Assembly: GCF_900115005.1 (NCBI RefSeq)
Contig: NZ_FOUY01000014.1
Location: 90,581-154,580 of the forward strand
DNA: 64,000 bases
Direction: 5' to 3'
Source of the DNA: Pseudonocardia ammonioxydans
Lineage (GTDB): Bacteria > Actinomycetota > Actinomycetes > Mycobacteriales > Pseudonocardiaceae
Part shown: positions 26,384-35,288 of the stretch, piece after piece
How positions within the stretch are numbered: position 1 is the first letter of the stretch
How the letters are laid out: every line of letters starts with the position of its first letter
The notes under the pieces: model-generated
What the model was told of the DNA's origin: nothing
The model's input: the letters and a program-made list of their open reading frames with translations, nothing else
Database searches by the model: none
Translations under genes and position numbers: made by a program

Positions 26384-28222
26384 GTGACCACCCATCCCTG
26401 CGCACCCGTCCCCGAGCGGCTCTTCGACGACGAGCGCGAGCAGCGCTGGCGGTCCCGGTTCACCGCGGTCCGGATGTCGCGACCGTCCTGGGCGCGCGAC
26501 GCACCGCAGCGCTCGGTCTACGTCTCGAACGCGACCGGGACCTTCGAGGTGCACGTCTGGGACCGCACCTCCGACGAGCGCCGCCAGGTCACCGACCGCC
26601 GCAACGGCACCACCGCGGCCGCGCTGCCGCCCGGTGGCGAGCAGGTGTGGTGGTTCGCCGACACCGACGGCGACGAGTTCGGGCACTGGGTCGCGCAGCC
26701 CTGGTCCGACGGCCCCGGCGCCGCGACCGTCCCCGCCGTGCCCGGGGCGGGCGACGGCTACCCGGCCGGGCTGGAGATCGGGCGGCAGCGCACCGCGGTC
26801 GGGGTGTCCACCGACGACGGCACGACGCTGCTGGTGCACGAGCGCGGGTCCGGCGCCGACGCCCGCGTCGTCTACCGGCACACCGAGGACGCCGGGGTCG
26901 GGTCGCTGTCCGAGGACGAGACCCTGCTGGCGATCTCGCACTCCGAGCACGGCGACTCCCGCCACCCCTCGCTGCGGGTGCTCGACCTCGACGGCGGGGG
27001 TGTCGTCGGCGAGCTGCACGACGGTCCCGGCAAGGGGCTGGCCCCGCTGGAGTTCTCCCCGGTCGCCGGGGACCAGCGCCTGCTGGTCTCGCACGAGCGC
27101 CGCGGCCGCGAGGAGCTGCTGATCTGGGAGCCCGGCACCGGAACGGTCACCGAACTGCGGATCGACCTGCCCGGCGAGCTCGTCGGCGGCTTCTACCCGG
27201 ACGCCTCCGCGCTGCTCGTCGCGCACACCCACGCCGCCCGGACCCGGCTGTTCCGCTACGACCTCGGGACCGGCGCGCTCACCGAGCTCCCGGTCGCGCC
27301 GGGCTGCGTCGGCTCCGCCGAGGTCCGCGACGACGGCACCGTCGAGTACTCGAGCTCCTCGGCCGCCACCCCGTCGCAGATCCGCAGGCTGCGCACGGAT
27401 GGCACCGACGACGTCCTGGTCACCCCGCCCGGCGAGCGCCCGCCCGGCTCGCTGCCGGTGCGCGACGTGTGGACCGCGGGTCCGGGCGGCGACGTGCACG
27501 CCCTGGTCACCGAGGCACCGCGGTCGGGCGCGACGCCGGCGCCCGCGGTGTTCGTCCTGCACGGCGGCCCGCACGCCGCCGACGAGGACCGGTTCGACGC
27601 CGTCCGGGCCACCTGGGTGGAGGCCGGGTTCACCGTCGTCGAGGTCAACTACCGCGGCTCCACCGGGTACGGCTCGGCGTGGCGGGACGCGATCGAGGGC
27701 CGGCCGGGGCTGACCGAGCTGGCCGACGTCGCCGCCGTGCAGGACGCGCTGGTCGCCGACGGCACCGTCGATCCGGCCCGCTGCGCCGTCGACGGCTGGT
27801 CGTGGGGCGGGTACCTGGCGCTGCTGGCCGCGGGCACCCAGCCGGGGCGCTGGGCGGCCGCCGTCGCCGGGGTGCCGGTGGCCGACTACGTGGCCGCCTA
27901 CGCCGATGAGATGGAACAGCTGCGGGCCTTCGACCGGGCCCTGTTCGGCGGGTCCCCCGAGGACCTGCCCGAGCTGTACACCGAGGCGTCGCCGCTGACC
28001 TACGTGGACGCCGTCCGGGTGCCGGTGCTGGTGCTGGCCGGGGAGAACGACCCGCGCTGCCCGATCCGCCAGATCGACAACTATCTGGACGCGCTGGCCG
28101 CGCGCGGGGACCTCGCCTACGAGGTCAGCCGGTTCGACGCCGGCCACGGCTCGCTGGTGGTGTCCGACCAGCTGGACCTCATCGCGACCGAGGTCGACTT
28201 CGTCCGCCGCGCCCTGGGCTGA
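26384..28222 (+). CDS. S9-family (prolyl oligopeptidase-type) serine peptidase
   Basis: 612 aa. An N-terminal seven-bladed beta-propeller (about residues 30-340) is followed by the alpha/beta-hydrolase: VFVLHGGPHAADEDRF, VEVNYRGSTGYG, the nucleophile in DGWSWGGYLALL, the acid in LAGENDPRCPI and the His in DAGHGSL. Cytoplasmic, no signal peptide; such enzymes cut short peptides or acyl-peptides. GTG 26384 is preferred to GTG 26360: CACGAT lies 7 bases upstream and the protein then begins VTTHPCAPVPERLF. Its stop codon abuts the stop of the convergent TetR gene with no base between. Confidence 0.93.
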   Translation: MTTHPCAPVPERLFDDEREQRWRSRFTAVRMSRPSWARDAPQRSVYVSNATGTFEVHVWDRTSDERRQVTDRRNGTTAAALPPGGEQVWWFADTDGDEFGHWVAQPWSDGPGAATVPAVPGAGDGYPAGLEIGRQRTAVGVSTDDGTTLLVHERGSGADARVVYRHTEDAGVGSLSEDETLLAISHSEHGDSRHPSLRVLDLDGGGVVGELHDGPGKGLAPLEFSPVAGDQRLLVSHERRGREELLIWEPGTGTVTELRIDLPGELVGGFYPDASALLVAHTHAARTRLFRYDLGTGALTELPVAPGCVGSAEVRDDGTVEYSSSSAATPSQIRRLRTDGTDDVLVTPPGERPPGSLPVRDVWTAGPGGDVHALVTEAPRSGATPAPAVFVLHGGPHAADEDRFDAVRATWVEAGFTVVEVNYRGSTGYGSAWRDAIEGRPGLTELADVAAVQDALVADGTVDPARCAVDGWSWGGYLALLAAGTQPGRWAAAVAGVPVADYVAAYADEMEQLRAFDRALFGGSPEDLPELYTEASPLTYVDAVRVPVLVLAGENDPRCPIRQIDNYLDALAARGDLAYEVSRFDAGHGSLVVSDQLDLIATEVDFVRRALG

Positions 28223-29158
28223 TCAGAGGTCGCGGGCGAGCTCGTGCAGGTCGGCGCCGCTGTCGAGCACGGCACGCAGCCGGTCGGCGCGCTCCTCGCT
28301 CCACGGCCGGTCCGGATCGGGCTCGAGGTTGCCCAGCAGCAGCTGCGCGACACCGAACGCGACGAGCGACCAGTCCCCCGGCTCGCCGCCGGGCCCGGCG
28401 GCGAGGCGGCGCCCGGCCAGCTCCGGGCGCGCGACGACCTTGACCACCATGCCGCGCAGCAGGGCGTTGGCGAGGTGGGCGAGGTCCTCGGCCGTGGCGC
28501 CGGGGCGGCGCCGCAGCCCGAGCAGCCGCAGCACGGCGTCGTGCGAGGCCACGATCCCCTCGGTGAGCCGGGCCTCGGTGGCCGCCAGCGCCGCACCGAC
28601 CCGGTCGTGCAGGTCCCCGGACTCCATCCCGACGTAGGTGGCGGTCAGCGCGAGGTAGGTCCGCCAGTCCCGGGACGCCCGGACGTGGCCGAAGTCCTGT
28701 TCGGCGGTCTCGCGCACCACCTCGGCCGCCGTGCGCAGCCGGCCCTCCGCGGTGCCCAGGTCGGCGATGCGCTCACCGAGGATCCGGCGCACGCTCGCGC
28801 CCGCCTCCTCGACGCCCACGGCCGCCAGGGGCGCCTGCCCGCGGGCGAGCTCCAGCAGCAGGTCGCCGAGGAACTCCCCCTTGGACGGCCACCGGCGGTA
28901 GACCGCGCTGCGGGCGACGCCGGCCTCCCGGATGACGTCCTCGAGCCGCAGGTGATCCAGGCTCACGGTCAGCCCGAGATCGGCGACCGCACCGGCCGCC
29001 GTCTCCAGCATCAGCCGCTCGGTCTCGGTGTCCGAGAGTCGCCGGCGCCGGGGCCGGCCGGGGCCGGCACCCAGGACCGACGACCGGCCGTCCGGCTGCG
29101 GCATCCGGGGTCGCCCCCGGGAGATCTCCGGGTCACCCGGAGCGGAATCCGCTGGCAT
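28223..29158 (-). CDS. TetR-family regulator with long N-terminal arm
   Basis: 311 aa. A basic, Pro/Gly-rich arm of about 45 residues (GAGPGRPRRRRLSDTE) precedes the HTH (MLETAAGAVADLGLTVSLDHLRLEDVIREAGVARSAVYRRWPSKGEFLGDLL). ATG 29158 is chosen because it has a strong ribosome site GGAGGTGG; the upstream in-frame ATG 29188 lies inside the operator pair. The divergent membrane protein gene at 29243 is the likely target. Confidence 0.88.
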   Translation of the reverse strand: MPADSAPGDPEISRGRPRMPQPDGRSSVLGAGPGRPRRRRLSDTETERLMLETAAGAVADLGLTVSLDHLRLEDVIREAGVARSAVYRRWPSKGEFLGDLLLELARGQAPLAAVGVEEAGASVRRILGERIADLGTAEGRLRTAAEVVRETAEQDFGHVRASRDWRTYLALTATYVGMESGDLHDRVGAALAATEARLTEGIVASHDAVLRLLGLRRRPGATAEDLAHLANALLRGMVVKVVARPELAGRRLAAGPGGEPGDWSLVAFGVAQLLLGNLEPDPDRPWSEERADRLRAVLDSGADLHELARDL

Positions 29159-29171
29159 CGCCACCTCCGTT

Positions 29172-29207
29172 GAGACATGATGTCCCAAGTTTCAGACATT
29201 ACGTCTG
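29172..29207. promoter_or_regulatory. Paired TetR operators
   Basis: GAGACATGATGTCCC (29172-29186) and CAGACATTACGTCTG (29193-29207) are two palindromes of the form AGACAT-n-ATGTCT with centres 21 bp apart, i.e. two helical turns. They lie between the TetR start (29158) and the divergent gene (29243). Confidence 0.7.
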
Positions 29208-29242
29208 GACTGTTGCGACCATGCTACGACCAGGGGGAACTC

Positions 29243-29689
29243 ATGACCGCTCGAACCACGACGCCACGTACTACCGCGCCCGCGGCCCTGTGGGCGGGCC
29301 TCGCCGCGACCGCGCTGACGGCCGTCGCCGTCGTCGTCGACCAGGGCCTGATCGGCTCGATCCACGACCAGGTCACCGCCGCCTACGCCGGGTACCCCGG
29401 GCTCGACGCCGGCGCCGAGTCGTTCGTCGTCACGACCCTGCTCGGGCTCGCCGTGCTCGGCGCCGCCGGCTGGCTGCTCACCCTGCGCGGCGCCCGCCGG
29501 CGAGCCGGCTGGGCCGCGCCGGCCGGGACCGCGCTGTGGGTGCTCGGCCTCGGCGCCGCGGTCACGCTGATGACCGCGACCGAGTACGGGACCACGCTCG
29601 TCCCGGCCTGGCTGGGGGTGCTGGGCCTGCTGCCGTCGCTGGTGGGGCTGGGCGCGGTCGTCCTGCTGTGGCGGGAACGGCGGAGCTGA
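29243..29689 (+). CDS. Four-helix integral membrane protein
   Basis: 148 aa with hydrophobic helices at about 14-33, 61-80, 90-110 and 118-140, joined by short loops. No family motif recognised. ATG 29243 follows GGGGGAA. It faces the TetR gene across the paired operators, so it is probably repressed by it. It is convergent with the ArsC-like gene, one base apart. Confidence 0.8.
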   Translation: MTARTTTPRTTAPAALWAGLAATALTAVAVVVDQGLIGSIHDQVTAAYAGYPGLDAGAESFVVTTLLGLAVLGAAGWLLTLRGARRRAGWAAPAGTALWVLGLGAAVTLMTATEYGTTLVPAWLGVLGLLPSLVGLGAVVLLWRERRS

Positions 29690-29690
29690 C

Positions 29691-30035
29691 CTACTCCTCC
29701 AGCAGGGGCAGGACGTTCTCCGGCGGCCGGCCGAGCACGGCCCGGTCGCCGGAGCGCACCAGCGGCCGCTCGATCAGCTTCGGGTCGGCCGCCAGGGCGT
29801 CGAGCAGGGTGTCCCGGTCGGCGCCCTTGAGGCCCTGCTCCCGGAAGGCGGCCTCGCCGGTGCGGGCGAGCGCCAGCGGGTCCTCGGTGCCGAGCGCGGC
29901 CAGGGCGTCCTCGAGCTCGGCCCGGGTCGGCGGGTCGTCGAGGTAGCGACGCACCTCCGGTTCGACGCCGTGCTCCTGCAGCAACGCGAGCGTGGCGCGG
30001 CTCTTGGAGCAGCGCGGGTTGTGCCAGATCTCCAC
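29691..30035 (-). CDS. ArsC-family reductase
   Basis: 114 aa, thioredoxin-fold ArsC/YffB family. MEIWHNPRCSKSRATLALL contains the catalytic Cys; LIERPLVRSGDRAVLGRPPENVL has the Arg residues that bind the oxyanion. Family members reduce arsenate with glutaredoxin, or have unknown thiol roles. No arsenic genes adjoin it, so the arsenate role is unproven. It starts 10 bases after the FucP-like transporter gene and is likely its second cistron. Confidence 0.85.
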   Translation of the reverse strand: MEIWHNPRCSKSRATLALLQEHGVEPEVRRYLDDPPTRAELEDALAALGTEDPLALARTGEAAFREQGLKGADRDTLLDALAADPKLIERPLVRSGDRAVLGRPPENVLPLLEE

Positions 30036-30045
30036 GGCACCGAGC

Positions 30046-31383
30046 CTAGGACCGTTCGGCCGGTTCCGGGGCCCCGGCCGCGACGCCGTGGCGCAGGTTG
30101 CTGCGGAAATAGAGCAGGATCGCCGCGAAGCAGGCCGCGGAGACGACGAACGAGAGCTGCAGCGAGCCGAGCACGTCCGACACCGCGCCCTGCACGACCG
30201 GGACGACCGCCCCGCCGACGATCGCCATCACCAGCACCGCACCGGCGGTCTCCTGGTGGCGCTTGTCGTCGACGGTGTCCAGGGTCTGGCCGAAGATCGT
30301 CGGCCAGCACGGGCCCATCAGCAGGTTGGACGCGATCACCAGCCACACCGCGAGCGCCGCCGGGCCGAACGCGGCCGCCAGCAGGAGCACCGCCCCGGTC
30401 CCGCAGTAGACGACGAGCACCCGGGCCGCCGAGAAGCGCGCGATCAGCACGTTCGCGACGAACTTGCCGGCCAGGAAGCAGAGGAATCCGAGGATCATGA
30501 AGTCGGTGGCGTCGCGTTCGTTCAGCTGCGGGTAGAGCTCCAGGCCGAGCCGGATCGTGAACGACCACACCGCCGTCTGCAGGCCGACGTAGAGGAACTG
30601 GGCGACGATCCCCTTGCGGTACTGGGCCGTGCGGGCGAGCACCCGCAGCGTGTCACCGAGCCGCGCCGGTCGGGTGCCGTCGTCCCCGGCGGGCGTGCCC
30701 CGCGGGTAGTCGGTGATCAGGAACAGCACCAGCAGGCAGACCAGCACGACCAGGATGAACTGGTAGGGGCGCAGCGTGTTCAGCAGCAGCGCCTCGCCGA
30801 GCGCCTGTCGCGCCTCCGGGGTCGGGGCGGCGTCCATCTGCGCCTCGATCGAGTCCCCGGTCCCGAAGATCAGGTACTTGCCGAGCACGACGCCGAGCAG
30901 GTTGCCGATCGGGGTGAACGTCTGCGAGATGTTGAGCCGCAACGTGCCCGTCTCCCGCGGGCCGAGCATCGACGAGTAGGTGTTCGCGCTGGTCTCGAGG
31001 AAGCTCAGCCCGATCGCGATGGCGAAGATGCAGAACAGGAACATCCCGTACGTCGCGAGCGTGCTGGCCGGGAAGAACAGCGCACAGCCGGCGATGTAGA
31101 CGGTGAGCCCGATCAGGACGCCGACCTTGTACGACGTCCGCCGGATGATCCGCGACGCCGGGATCGCGATGAGGAAGTAGCCGCCGTAGAACGCGGACTG
31201 CACGAACGCCGTCGCCGCGTCGGACAGCGTGAACACGTGCTTGAACTGGGTGATCAGGATGTCGTTCAGCCCGGCCGCCGCACCCCACATCGGGAACAGC
31301 AGCGACAGCAGGACGAACTGGAACCACGGCGTGCGGTCGAGGTAGCCCGAACCGAGTTGCCGGGCCGGATTCCGGATCAGCAC
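30046..31383 (-). CDS. FucP-like MFS sugar:H+ symporter
   Basis: 445 aa, 12 hydrophobic helices. Family features of the fucose permease group: QFVLLSLLFPMWGAAAGLNDILITQFKHVF in helix 1, QSAFYGGYFLIAIPASRIIRR, and SFLETSANTYSSMLGP. These import L-fucose, glucose/galactose or related sugars; no sugar catabolic gene is near. GTG 31383. Downstream ArsC-like gene appears co-transcribed. A strong hairpin (31472-31504) separates it from katA. Confidence 0.88.
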   Translation of the reverse strand: MLIRNPARQLGSGYLDRTPWFQFVLLSLLFPMWGAAAGLNDILITQFKHVFTLSDAATAFVQSAFYGGYFLIAIPASRIIRRTSYKVGVLIGLTVYIAGCALFFPASTLATYGMFLFCIFAIAIGLSFLETSANTYSSMLGPRETGTLRLNISQTFTPIGNLLGVVLGKYLIFGTGDSIEAQMDAAPTPEARQALGEALLLNTLRPYQFILVVLVCLLVLFLITDYPRGTPAGDDGTRPARLGDTLRVLARTAQYRKGIVAQFLYVGLQTAVWSFTIRLGLELYPQLNERDATDFMILGFLCFLAGKFVANVLIARFSAARVLVVYCGTGAVLLLAAAFGPAALAVWLVIASNLLMGPCWPTIFGQTLDTVDDKRHQETAGAVLVMAIVGGAVVPVVQGAVSDVLGSLQLSFVVSAACFAAILLYFRSNLRHGVAAGAPEPAERS

Positions 31384-31471
31384 GGTGCGCCCCCTGCGCC
31401 GACGTCGGTGTCGGTCTCTGCGGTGTCGCGGCGCAACGTAACCCGGGAGGGGGCATCACGGCCAGAACGCA

Positions 31472-31504
31472 CGACGGTCCCCGGGCACCGCCCGGGGACC
31501 GTCG
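31472..31504 (-). terminator. Terminator of the furA-katA operon
   Basis: CGACGGTCCCCGGGC and its exact complement form a 15-bp stem with a 3-base loop, 14 bases beyond the catalase stop on the minus strand. Confidence 0.8.
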
Positions 31505-31517
31505 CCGTGTGGGCCGG

Positions 31518-33014
31518 TCAGTCGAACCGGCCGCCACCCTTGTCGGACTGGTTCTGGGCCAGATGCCCCTTGATCGCGGCCTCGATCTTGTCGCCGATGG
31601 CCTTGTCGATGTTCTTCCAGTACTGGTAGACGCGCTCGCGGATCTCGTCCGACCGCACGCCCGCGGCGGCGCCCGCGACGTTGTGCACGAGCCGTTCCCG
31701 CATGCCCTCGTCCATCACCTGGTTGATCAGGGTGTTGGCCTGGCCGTAGTCGTCGTCCTCGGCGCGCAGCGTGTAGGCCTGCTGCACCATCTCGCCGTCG
31801 ACGGCGAAGTAGTTCGAGTAGACGGCACGCGCCGGGTCGGCCTTCGGGCCACCCTGCGAGTTCGGCGCGTACACCGGATCGGTGACGTTCTCGATCCGCA
31901 TGGCGCCGTCCTTCGAGTAGCTGTGGACGGGCGCATGGGGGCGGTTGACCGGGATCTGCTGGTAGTTCACGCCGAGCCGGGCGCGGTGGGCGTCGGAGTA
32001 GGAGAAGCCGCGCCCCAGCAGCATCTTGTCCGGGGACAGGCCGGTGCCGGGCACCAGGTTGTTCGGCTGGAACGCTGCCTGCTCCATCTCCGCGTGGTAG
32101 TCGGTGACGTTGCGGTTGAGCTCCATCTTGCCGACCTCGTGCAGCGGGTAGTCGGCGTGCGGCCAGACCTTGGTGAGGTCGAACGGGTTGAACCGGTAGG
32201 TCTTCGCGTCCTCGAACGGCATGATCTGGACCTTCAGCGTCCAGGTCGGGTACTCACCGCGCTCGATCGCGTCGTACAGGTCGCGCTGGTGGGCGTCGCC
32301 GTCCTCCCCCGCGATCCGGTCCGCCTCGTCCTGGGTGAGGCACTCGACGCCCTGGTCGCACTTGAAGTGGTACTTCACCCAGAACTGCTCACCGGAGGCG
32401 TTCACCCAGGAGTAGGTGTGGCTGGAGTAGCCGTTCATGTGCCGCCAGGTCCGCGGGATCCCGCGGTCACCCATCAGCCAGGTCACCTGGTGGGCCGACT
32501 CCGGGGAGAGCGTCCAGAAGTCCCACTGCATGTCGGCGTCGCGCAGGTTGTTGCCCGCCAGCCGCTTCTGCGAGCGGATGAAGTGCTGGAACTTCATCGG
32601 GTCGCGGATGAAGAACACCGGAGTGTTGTTGCAGACGAGGTCGAGGTTGCCCTCGGAGGTGTAGAACTTCAGCGCGAAGCCGCGGGGGTCGCGCCAGGTG
32701 TCGGGGCTGCCGCGCTCACCGGCGACGGTGGAGAACCGCGCGATCATCTCGGTCTGGGCACCGGGCTGGAAGACCGCGGCCCGGGTGTACGCGCTGACGT
32801 CGCCGGTCACCCGGAACGTCCCGAACGCGCCACCGCCCTTCGCGTGCGGCTGCCGCTCCGGGATGCGCTCCCGGTTGAACTGCGCCATCTGCTCGATCAG
32901 GTAGTGGTCGTTGAGCAGGATGGGCCCGTCCGGGCCGATGGTCAGCGAGTGCTCGTCGCTGGCAACCGGGCTGCCGGAGTCGGTGGTGGTCGGCTGGGAC
33001 TGCGAGCTCGTCAC
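31518..33014 (-). CDS. katA: Monofunctional haem catalase
   Basis: 498 aa. Breaks down hydrogen peroxide. Distal His in [14 protein letters not shown], Asn in [14 protein letters not shown], proximal haem Tyr in [14 protein letters not shown]. Small-subunit (clade 3-like) size, without the C-terminal flavodoxin domain of large catalases. GTG 33014 has GGAGGAAC upstream and overlaps the stop of furA (GTGA), so the two are translationally coupled. Confidence 0.96.
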   Translation of the reverse strand: MTSSQSQPTTTDSGSPVASDEHSLTIGPDGPILLNDHYLIEQMAQFNRERIPERQPHAKGGGAFGTFRVTGDVSAYTRAAVFQPGAQTEMIARFSTVAGERGSPDTWRDPRGFALKFYTSEGNLDLVCNNTPVFFIRDPMKFQHFIRSQKRLAGNNLRDADMQWDFWTLSPESAHQVTWLMGDRGIPRTWRHMNGYSSHTYSWVNASGEQFWVKYHFKCDQGVECLTQDEADRIAGEDGDAHQRDLYDAIERGEYPTWTLKVQIMPFEDAKTYRFNPFDLTKVWPHADYPLHEVGKMELNRNVTDYHAEMEQAAFQPNNLVPGTGLSPDKMLLGRGFSYSDAHRARLGVNYQQIPVNRPHAPVHSYSKDGAMRIENVTDPVYAPNSQGGPKADPARAVYSNYFAVDGEMVQQAYTLRAEDDDYGQANTLINQVMDEGMRERLVHNVAGAAAGVRSDEIRERVYQYWKNIDKAIGDKIEAAIKGHLAQNQSDKGGGRFD

Positions 33015-33478
33015 TGCCGTTCCTCCTCGTGGTGGGTGGTGGTTGCGGTCGCTCCGCCGTCGCGGCAGCCGGGACACAGACCCCAGAAGACGACCTCGGC
33101 CTCGTCGACCGCGAAGCCGCCGGCGTCGTGCGGGGTCAGGCACGGACCGGCACCGACGACGCAGTCGACGTCGACGGTGCGGCCGCACTCCCGGCAGACC
33201 AGGTGGTGATGGTTGTCCCCGGTCCGGGTCTCGAACAGCGCCGGTGAGTCCGCCGGCACGATCCGCCGGACCAGCCCGGTGTCGGTGCAGGCCGCCAGGA
33301 CGTTGTAGACGGTCTGGGTCGACACCGAGTCGAGCCGCCCGCGGACCAGCCCGGCCACCGTCTCGGCCGTGGCATGGGGGTTCTCCGCGAGCACCTCGAG
33401 CACGGCGACCCGCGGCGCGGTGACCCGCAGGCCGACGCCGCGCAGCCGATCCGCCGTGGTGCTGCTCAGGGGTGCCAT
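33011..33478 (-). CDS. Fur-family peroxide/iron repressor (FurA/CatR type)
   Basis: 155 aa. Winged helix ([63 protein letters not shown]), the metal-binding [12 protein letters not shown], and a second pair in [10 protein letters not shown] that would form a structural Zn site. Positioned directly before catalase, as furA before katG in mycobacteria and catR with catA in Streptomyces, it presumably represses both genes until oxidised. ATG 33478 is followed by an N-terminus of normal length. The AT-rich stretch 33498-33524 upstream is the likely operator. Confidence 0.93.
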   Translation of the reverse strand: MAPLSSTTADRLRGVGLRVTAPRVAVLEVLAENPHATAETVAGLVRGRLDSVSTQTVYNVLAACTDTGLVRRIVPADSPALFETRTGDNHHHLVCRECGRTVDVDCVVGAGPCLTPHDAGGFAVDEAEVVFWGLCPGCRDGGATATTTHHEEERQ

Positions 33479-33569
33479 CGCCGGGCGCATTCCCGGGTTT
33501 TTCTGGAACCAAACAAGAATCTTCGGGCCGGGTCGGAACTCGGTGGACACTGCGGCGCAGGATGGTCGG

Positions 33570-34817
33570 GTGTCCGACGCCGTCCGCAGCACCGAGCCGC
33601 CCCGCGCCGGGATCGGAGCCTTCACCGACGTCCTGCGCCGGCCGGGGGTCGGGACGGTCACCGGCCTCGGCATGGCGGCCCGGATCCCGGCGACGGCCGT
33701 CGGGGTCACCCTGACCCTGCACACGGTCCTGACCCTCGGGTACGGCTTCGCCGCCGCGGGTCTGGTCGCGGCGGCCGTGCCCACCGGGATGGCGATCGGC
33801 GCGCCACTGCTCGGCTCGGTGATCGACCGGTACGGGCTGCGCCCGGTACTGGTGCTGACGACGACGGCCGGGGCGCTGTTCTGGTCGGTCGCACCGCTGC
33901 TGGGCTACGCGGGCCTGCTCGGCACCGCGTTCGTCGCCGGGGTGCTGACGGTGCCGGTCTTCTCGCTGGTGCGGCAGGTGCTCGCGGCGATCGTCCCGGC
34001 CGGGCACCGGCGGCCCGCGTTCGCGCTCGACTCCATGTCGGTCGAGATCTCCTACATGACCGGGCCGGCGATCGGGTCACTGCTGACGGTGTGGCTGGGC
34101 TCGGCGGTCTCGATGCGCGTGATCGGCGCCGGGTTCGTGCTCGCCGGCCTGGCGCTGTGGTGGCTGGACCCGCCGGTCCGTGCCGACGGGGCGCCCCGCG
34201 GGGACACCGAGCGGCCACCGGTGCGTGCGTGGCTGTCCCGGCCGCTGGTCGGTGCGCTGCTGTCGGTGACGGCCGGGGTCGTCGCGATCATGGGCACCGA
34301 GTTCGCGTTCGTCGCGGCGCTCACCGAGGCCGGCCAGGCGTGGGCGATCGCCCTGGTCAACGCCGTGTGGTGCGTGGCGTCGCTGGTCGGCGGGTTCTTC
34401 TACGGTGCCGCGCGGCGGGCGGTCCGGCTCCCGCTGCTGCTCGCCGTCCTCGGGCTGGCGACGCTCCCGGCCGCGCTCGCCTGGTCCTGGTGGAGCCTGC
34501 TGTTCCTGCTCCTGCCGGCCGGCCTCGCCACCGCGCCGACCCTGGCCGCGGGCAGCGACGCCGTCGGTGAGCTGGCGCCCGACCGGGTCCGCGGGCTCGT
34601 CACGGGCCTGCAGGGCTCCGCGACGACGATCGGGCTCGCGATCGCGACCCCGCTGTCCGGGTTCCTGGTCGACGCGGTCTCCCCCGCACTGGCGATCGTC
34701 GTGTGCGGCTCCGTCGCGACCGCGTGCGCCGGGATCACCGCGTGGCTGATGCGCGCCCGGCCCGTGCCCCATGCCGTGCCCCGAGCGCCCCGAGCGCCCC
34801 GAGGGGCACCTTCGTAG
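33570..34817 (+). CDS. MFS transporter
   Basis: 415 aa, 12 hydrophobic helices. N-terminal [51 protein letters not shown]; loop 2-3 motif [15 protein letters not shown] is the MFS motif A. Substrate not deducible; drug or metabolite efflux is usual for this type. CAGGAT at 33558-33563 lies six bases before GTG 33570 (leaderless). The C-terminus runs into the palindromic repeat at 34800-34844: the last residues [11 protein letters not shown] and the TAG stop are encoded by the repeat. Confidence 0.9.
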   Translation: MSDAVRSTEPPRAGIGAFTDVLRRPGVGTVTGLGMAARIPATAVGVTLTLHTVLTLGYGFAAAGLVAAAVPTGMAIGAPLLGSVIDRYGLRPVLVLTTTAGALFWSVAPLLGYAGLLGTAFVAGVLTVPVFSLVRQVLAAIVPAGHRRPAFALDSMSVEISYMTGPAIGSLLTVWLGSAVSMRVIGAGFVLAGLALWWLDPPVRADGAPRGDTERPPVRAWLSRPLVGALLSVTAGVVAIMGTEFAFVAALTEAGQAWAIALVNAVWCVASLVGGFFYGAARRAVRLPLLLAVLGLATLPAALAWSWWSLLFLLLPAGLATAPTLAAGSDAVGELAPDRVRGLVTGLQGSATTIGLAIATPLSGFLVDAVSPALAIVVCGSVATACAGITAWLMRARPVPHAVPRAPRAPRGAPS

Positions 34818-34844
34818 CGCCGGAGGCCCCGAGGGTGCCCCTGG
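34800..34844. repeat. 45-bp palindrome, copy 2 (overlaps the MFS gene end)
   Basis: Left arm CGAGGGGCACCTTCG, loop TAGCGCC + 8 bases, right arm 34830-34844. The MFS stop codon is the TAG that opens the loop. Confidence 0.85.
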
Positions 34845-34916
34845 GAGCGCCGTGCCAGGCCCCGCGCCCCGCGCTCCGCGCCCGCGCTGTGTCCCGTGCC
34901 CGGTGCCCGTGTGCCC

Positions 34917-34961
34917 CGAGGGGCACTCTCGTAGCACCAGTGGTCCCGAGGGTGCCCCTGG
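34917..34961. repeat. 45-bp palindrome, copy 3
   Basis: Left arm CGAGGGGCACTCTCG, loop TAGCACC + 8, right arm CGAGGGTGCCCCTGG. The C-to-T change in one arm is tolerated as a G-T pair. Flanks share GGGAGCGCCGT and CCAGGCC with copy 2, so longer blocks were duplicated. Confidence 0.85.
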
Positions 34962-35045
34962 GAGCGCCGTACCAGGCCTCGGGACCCCGTGCCGGCTCTC
35001 GTCGGTGCCCCTGCGTCGTGCCCGCGCCGTGCCCCGTCCGTGGCC

Positions 35046-35090
35046 CGAGGGGCACCCTCGTAGCGCCAGGGGCCCCGAGGGTGCCCCTCG
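35046..35090. repeat. 45-bp palindrome, copy 4 (perfect)
   Basis: Arms CGAGGGGCACCCTCG and CGAGGGTGCCCCTCG pair without mismatch around loop TAGCGCC + 8. Confidence 0.9.
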
Positions 35091-35288
35091 GGGCGTTGCG
35101 TTGCGTCGGGCCTCGGGGCACCGTGCCGGACCCCGGCGCGGGCGGGCCCGGCGTGCCGTGCGCGGCAGGATGCCCGGACCGTGCGCCGTGCGGACGCAAG
35201 CCGGTGGCTGAGAGCGTCCACAGGCGATCGGCGCACGGAGGCCGGATTGCCCGACGCCGGCGCTCCGCGCTGGGGCAGACTGGATCGA

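Larger units (their letters stand above)
34818..35288. other. 471-bp gene-free region made of palindromic repeats
   Basis: Between the MFS and EEP genes I see no gene. Three repeat copies 117 and 129 bases apart, with partly repeated spacers, account for 34800-35090; the rest is leader of the EEP gene. Open frames here read RGTLVAP/RVPLGA and are artefacts of the repeat. Confidence 0.75.

Noticed and set aside
29691..30035. Arsenic-resistance locus
   Set aside because: Only an ArsC-fold protein is present, without arsR, an arsenite efflux gene or a regulator nearby; it appears linked to a sugar transporter.
34703..35211. Proline/arginine-rich proteins with RGTLVAP and RVPLGA repeats
   Set aside because: They are translations of the 45-bp palindromes and their spacers, open in several frames and on both strands, with no ribosome site.
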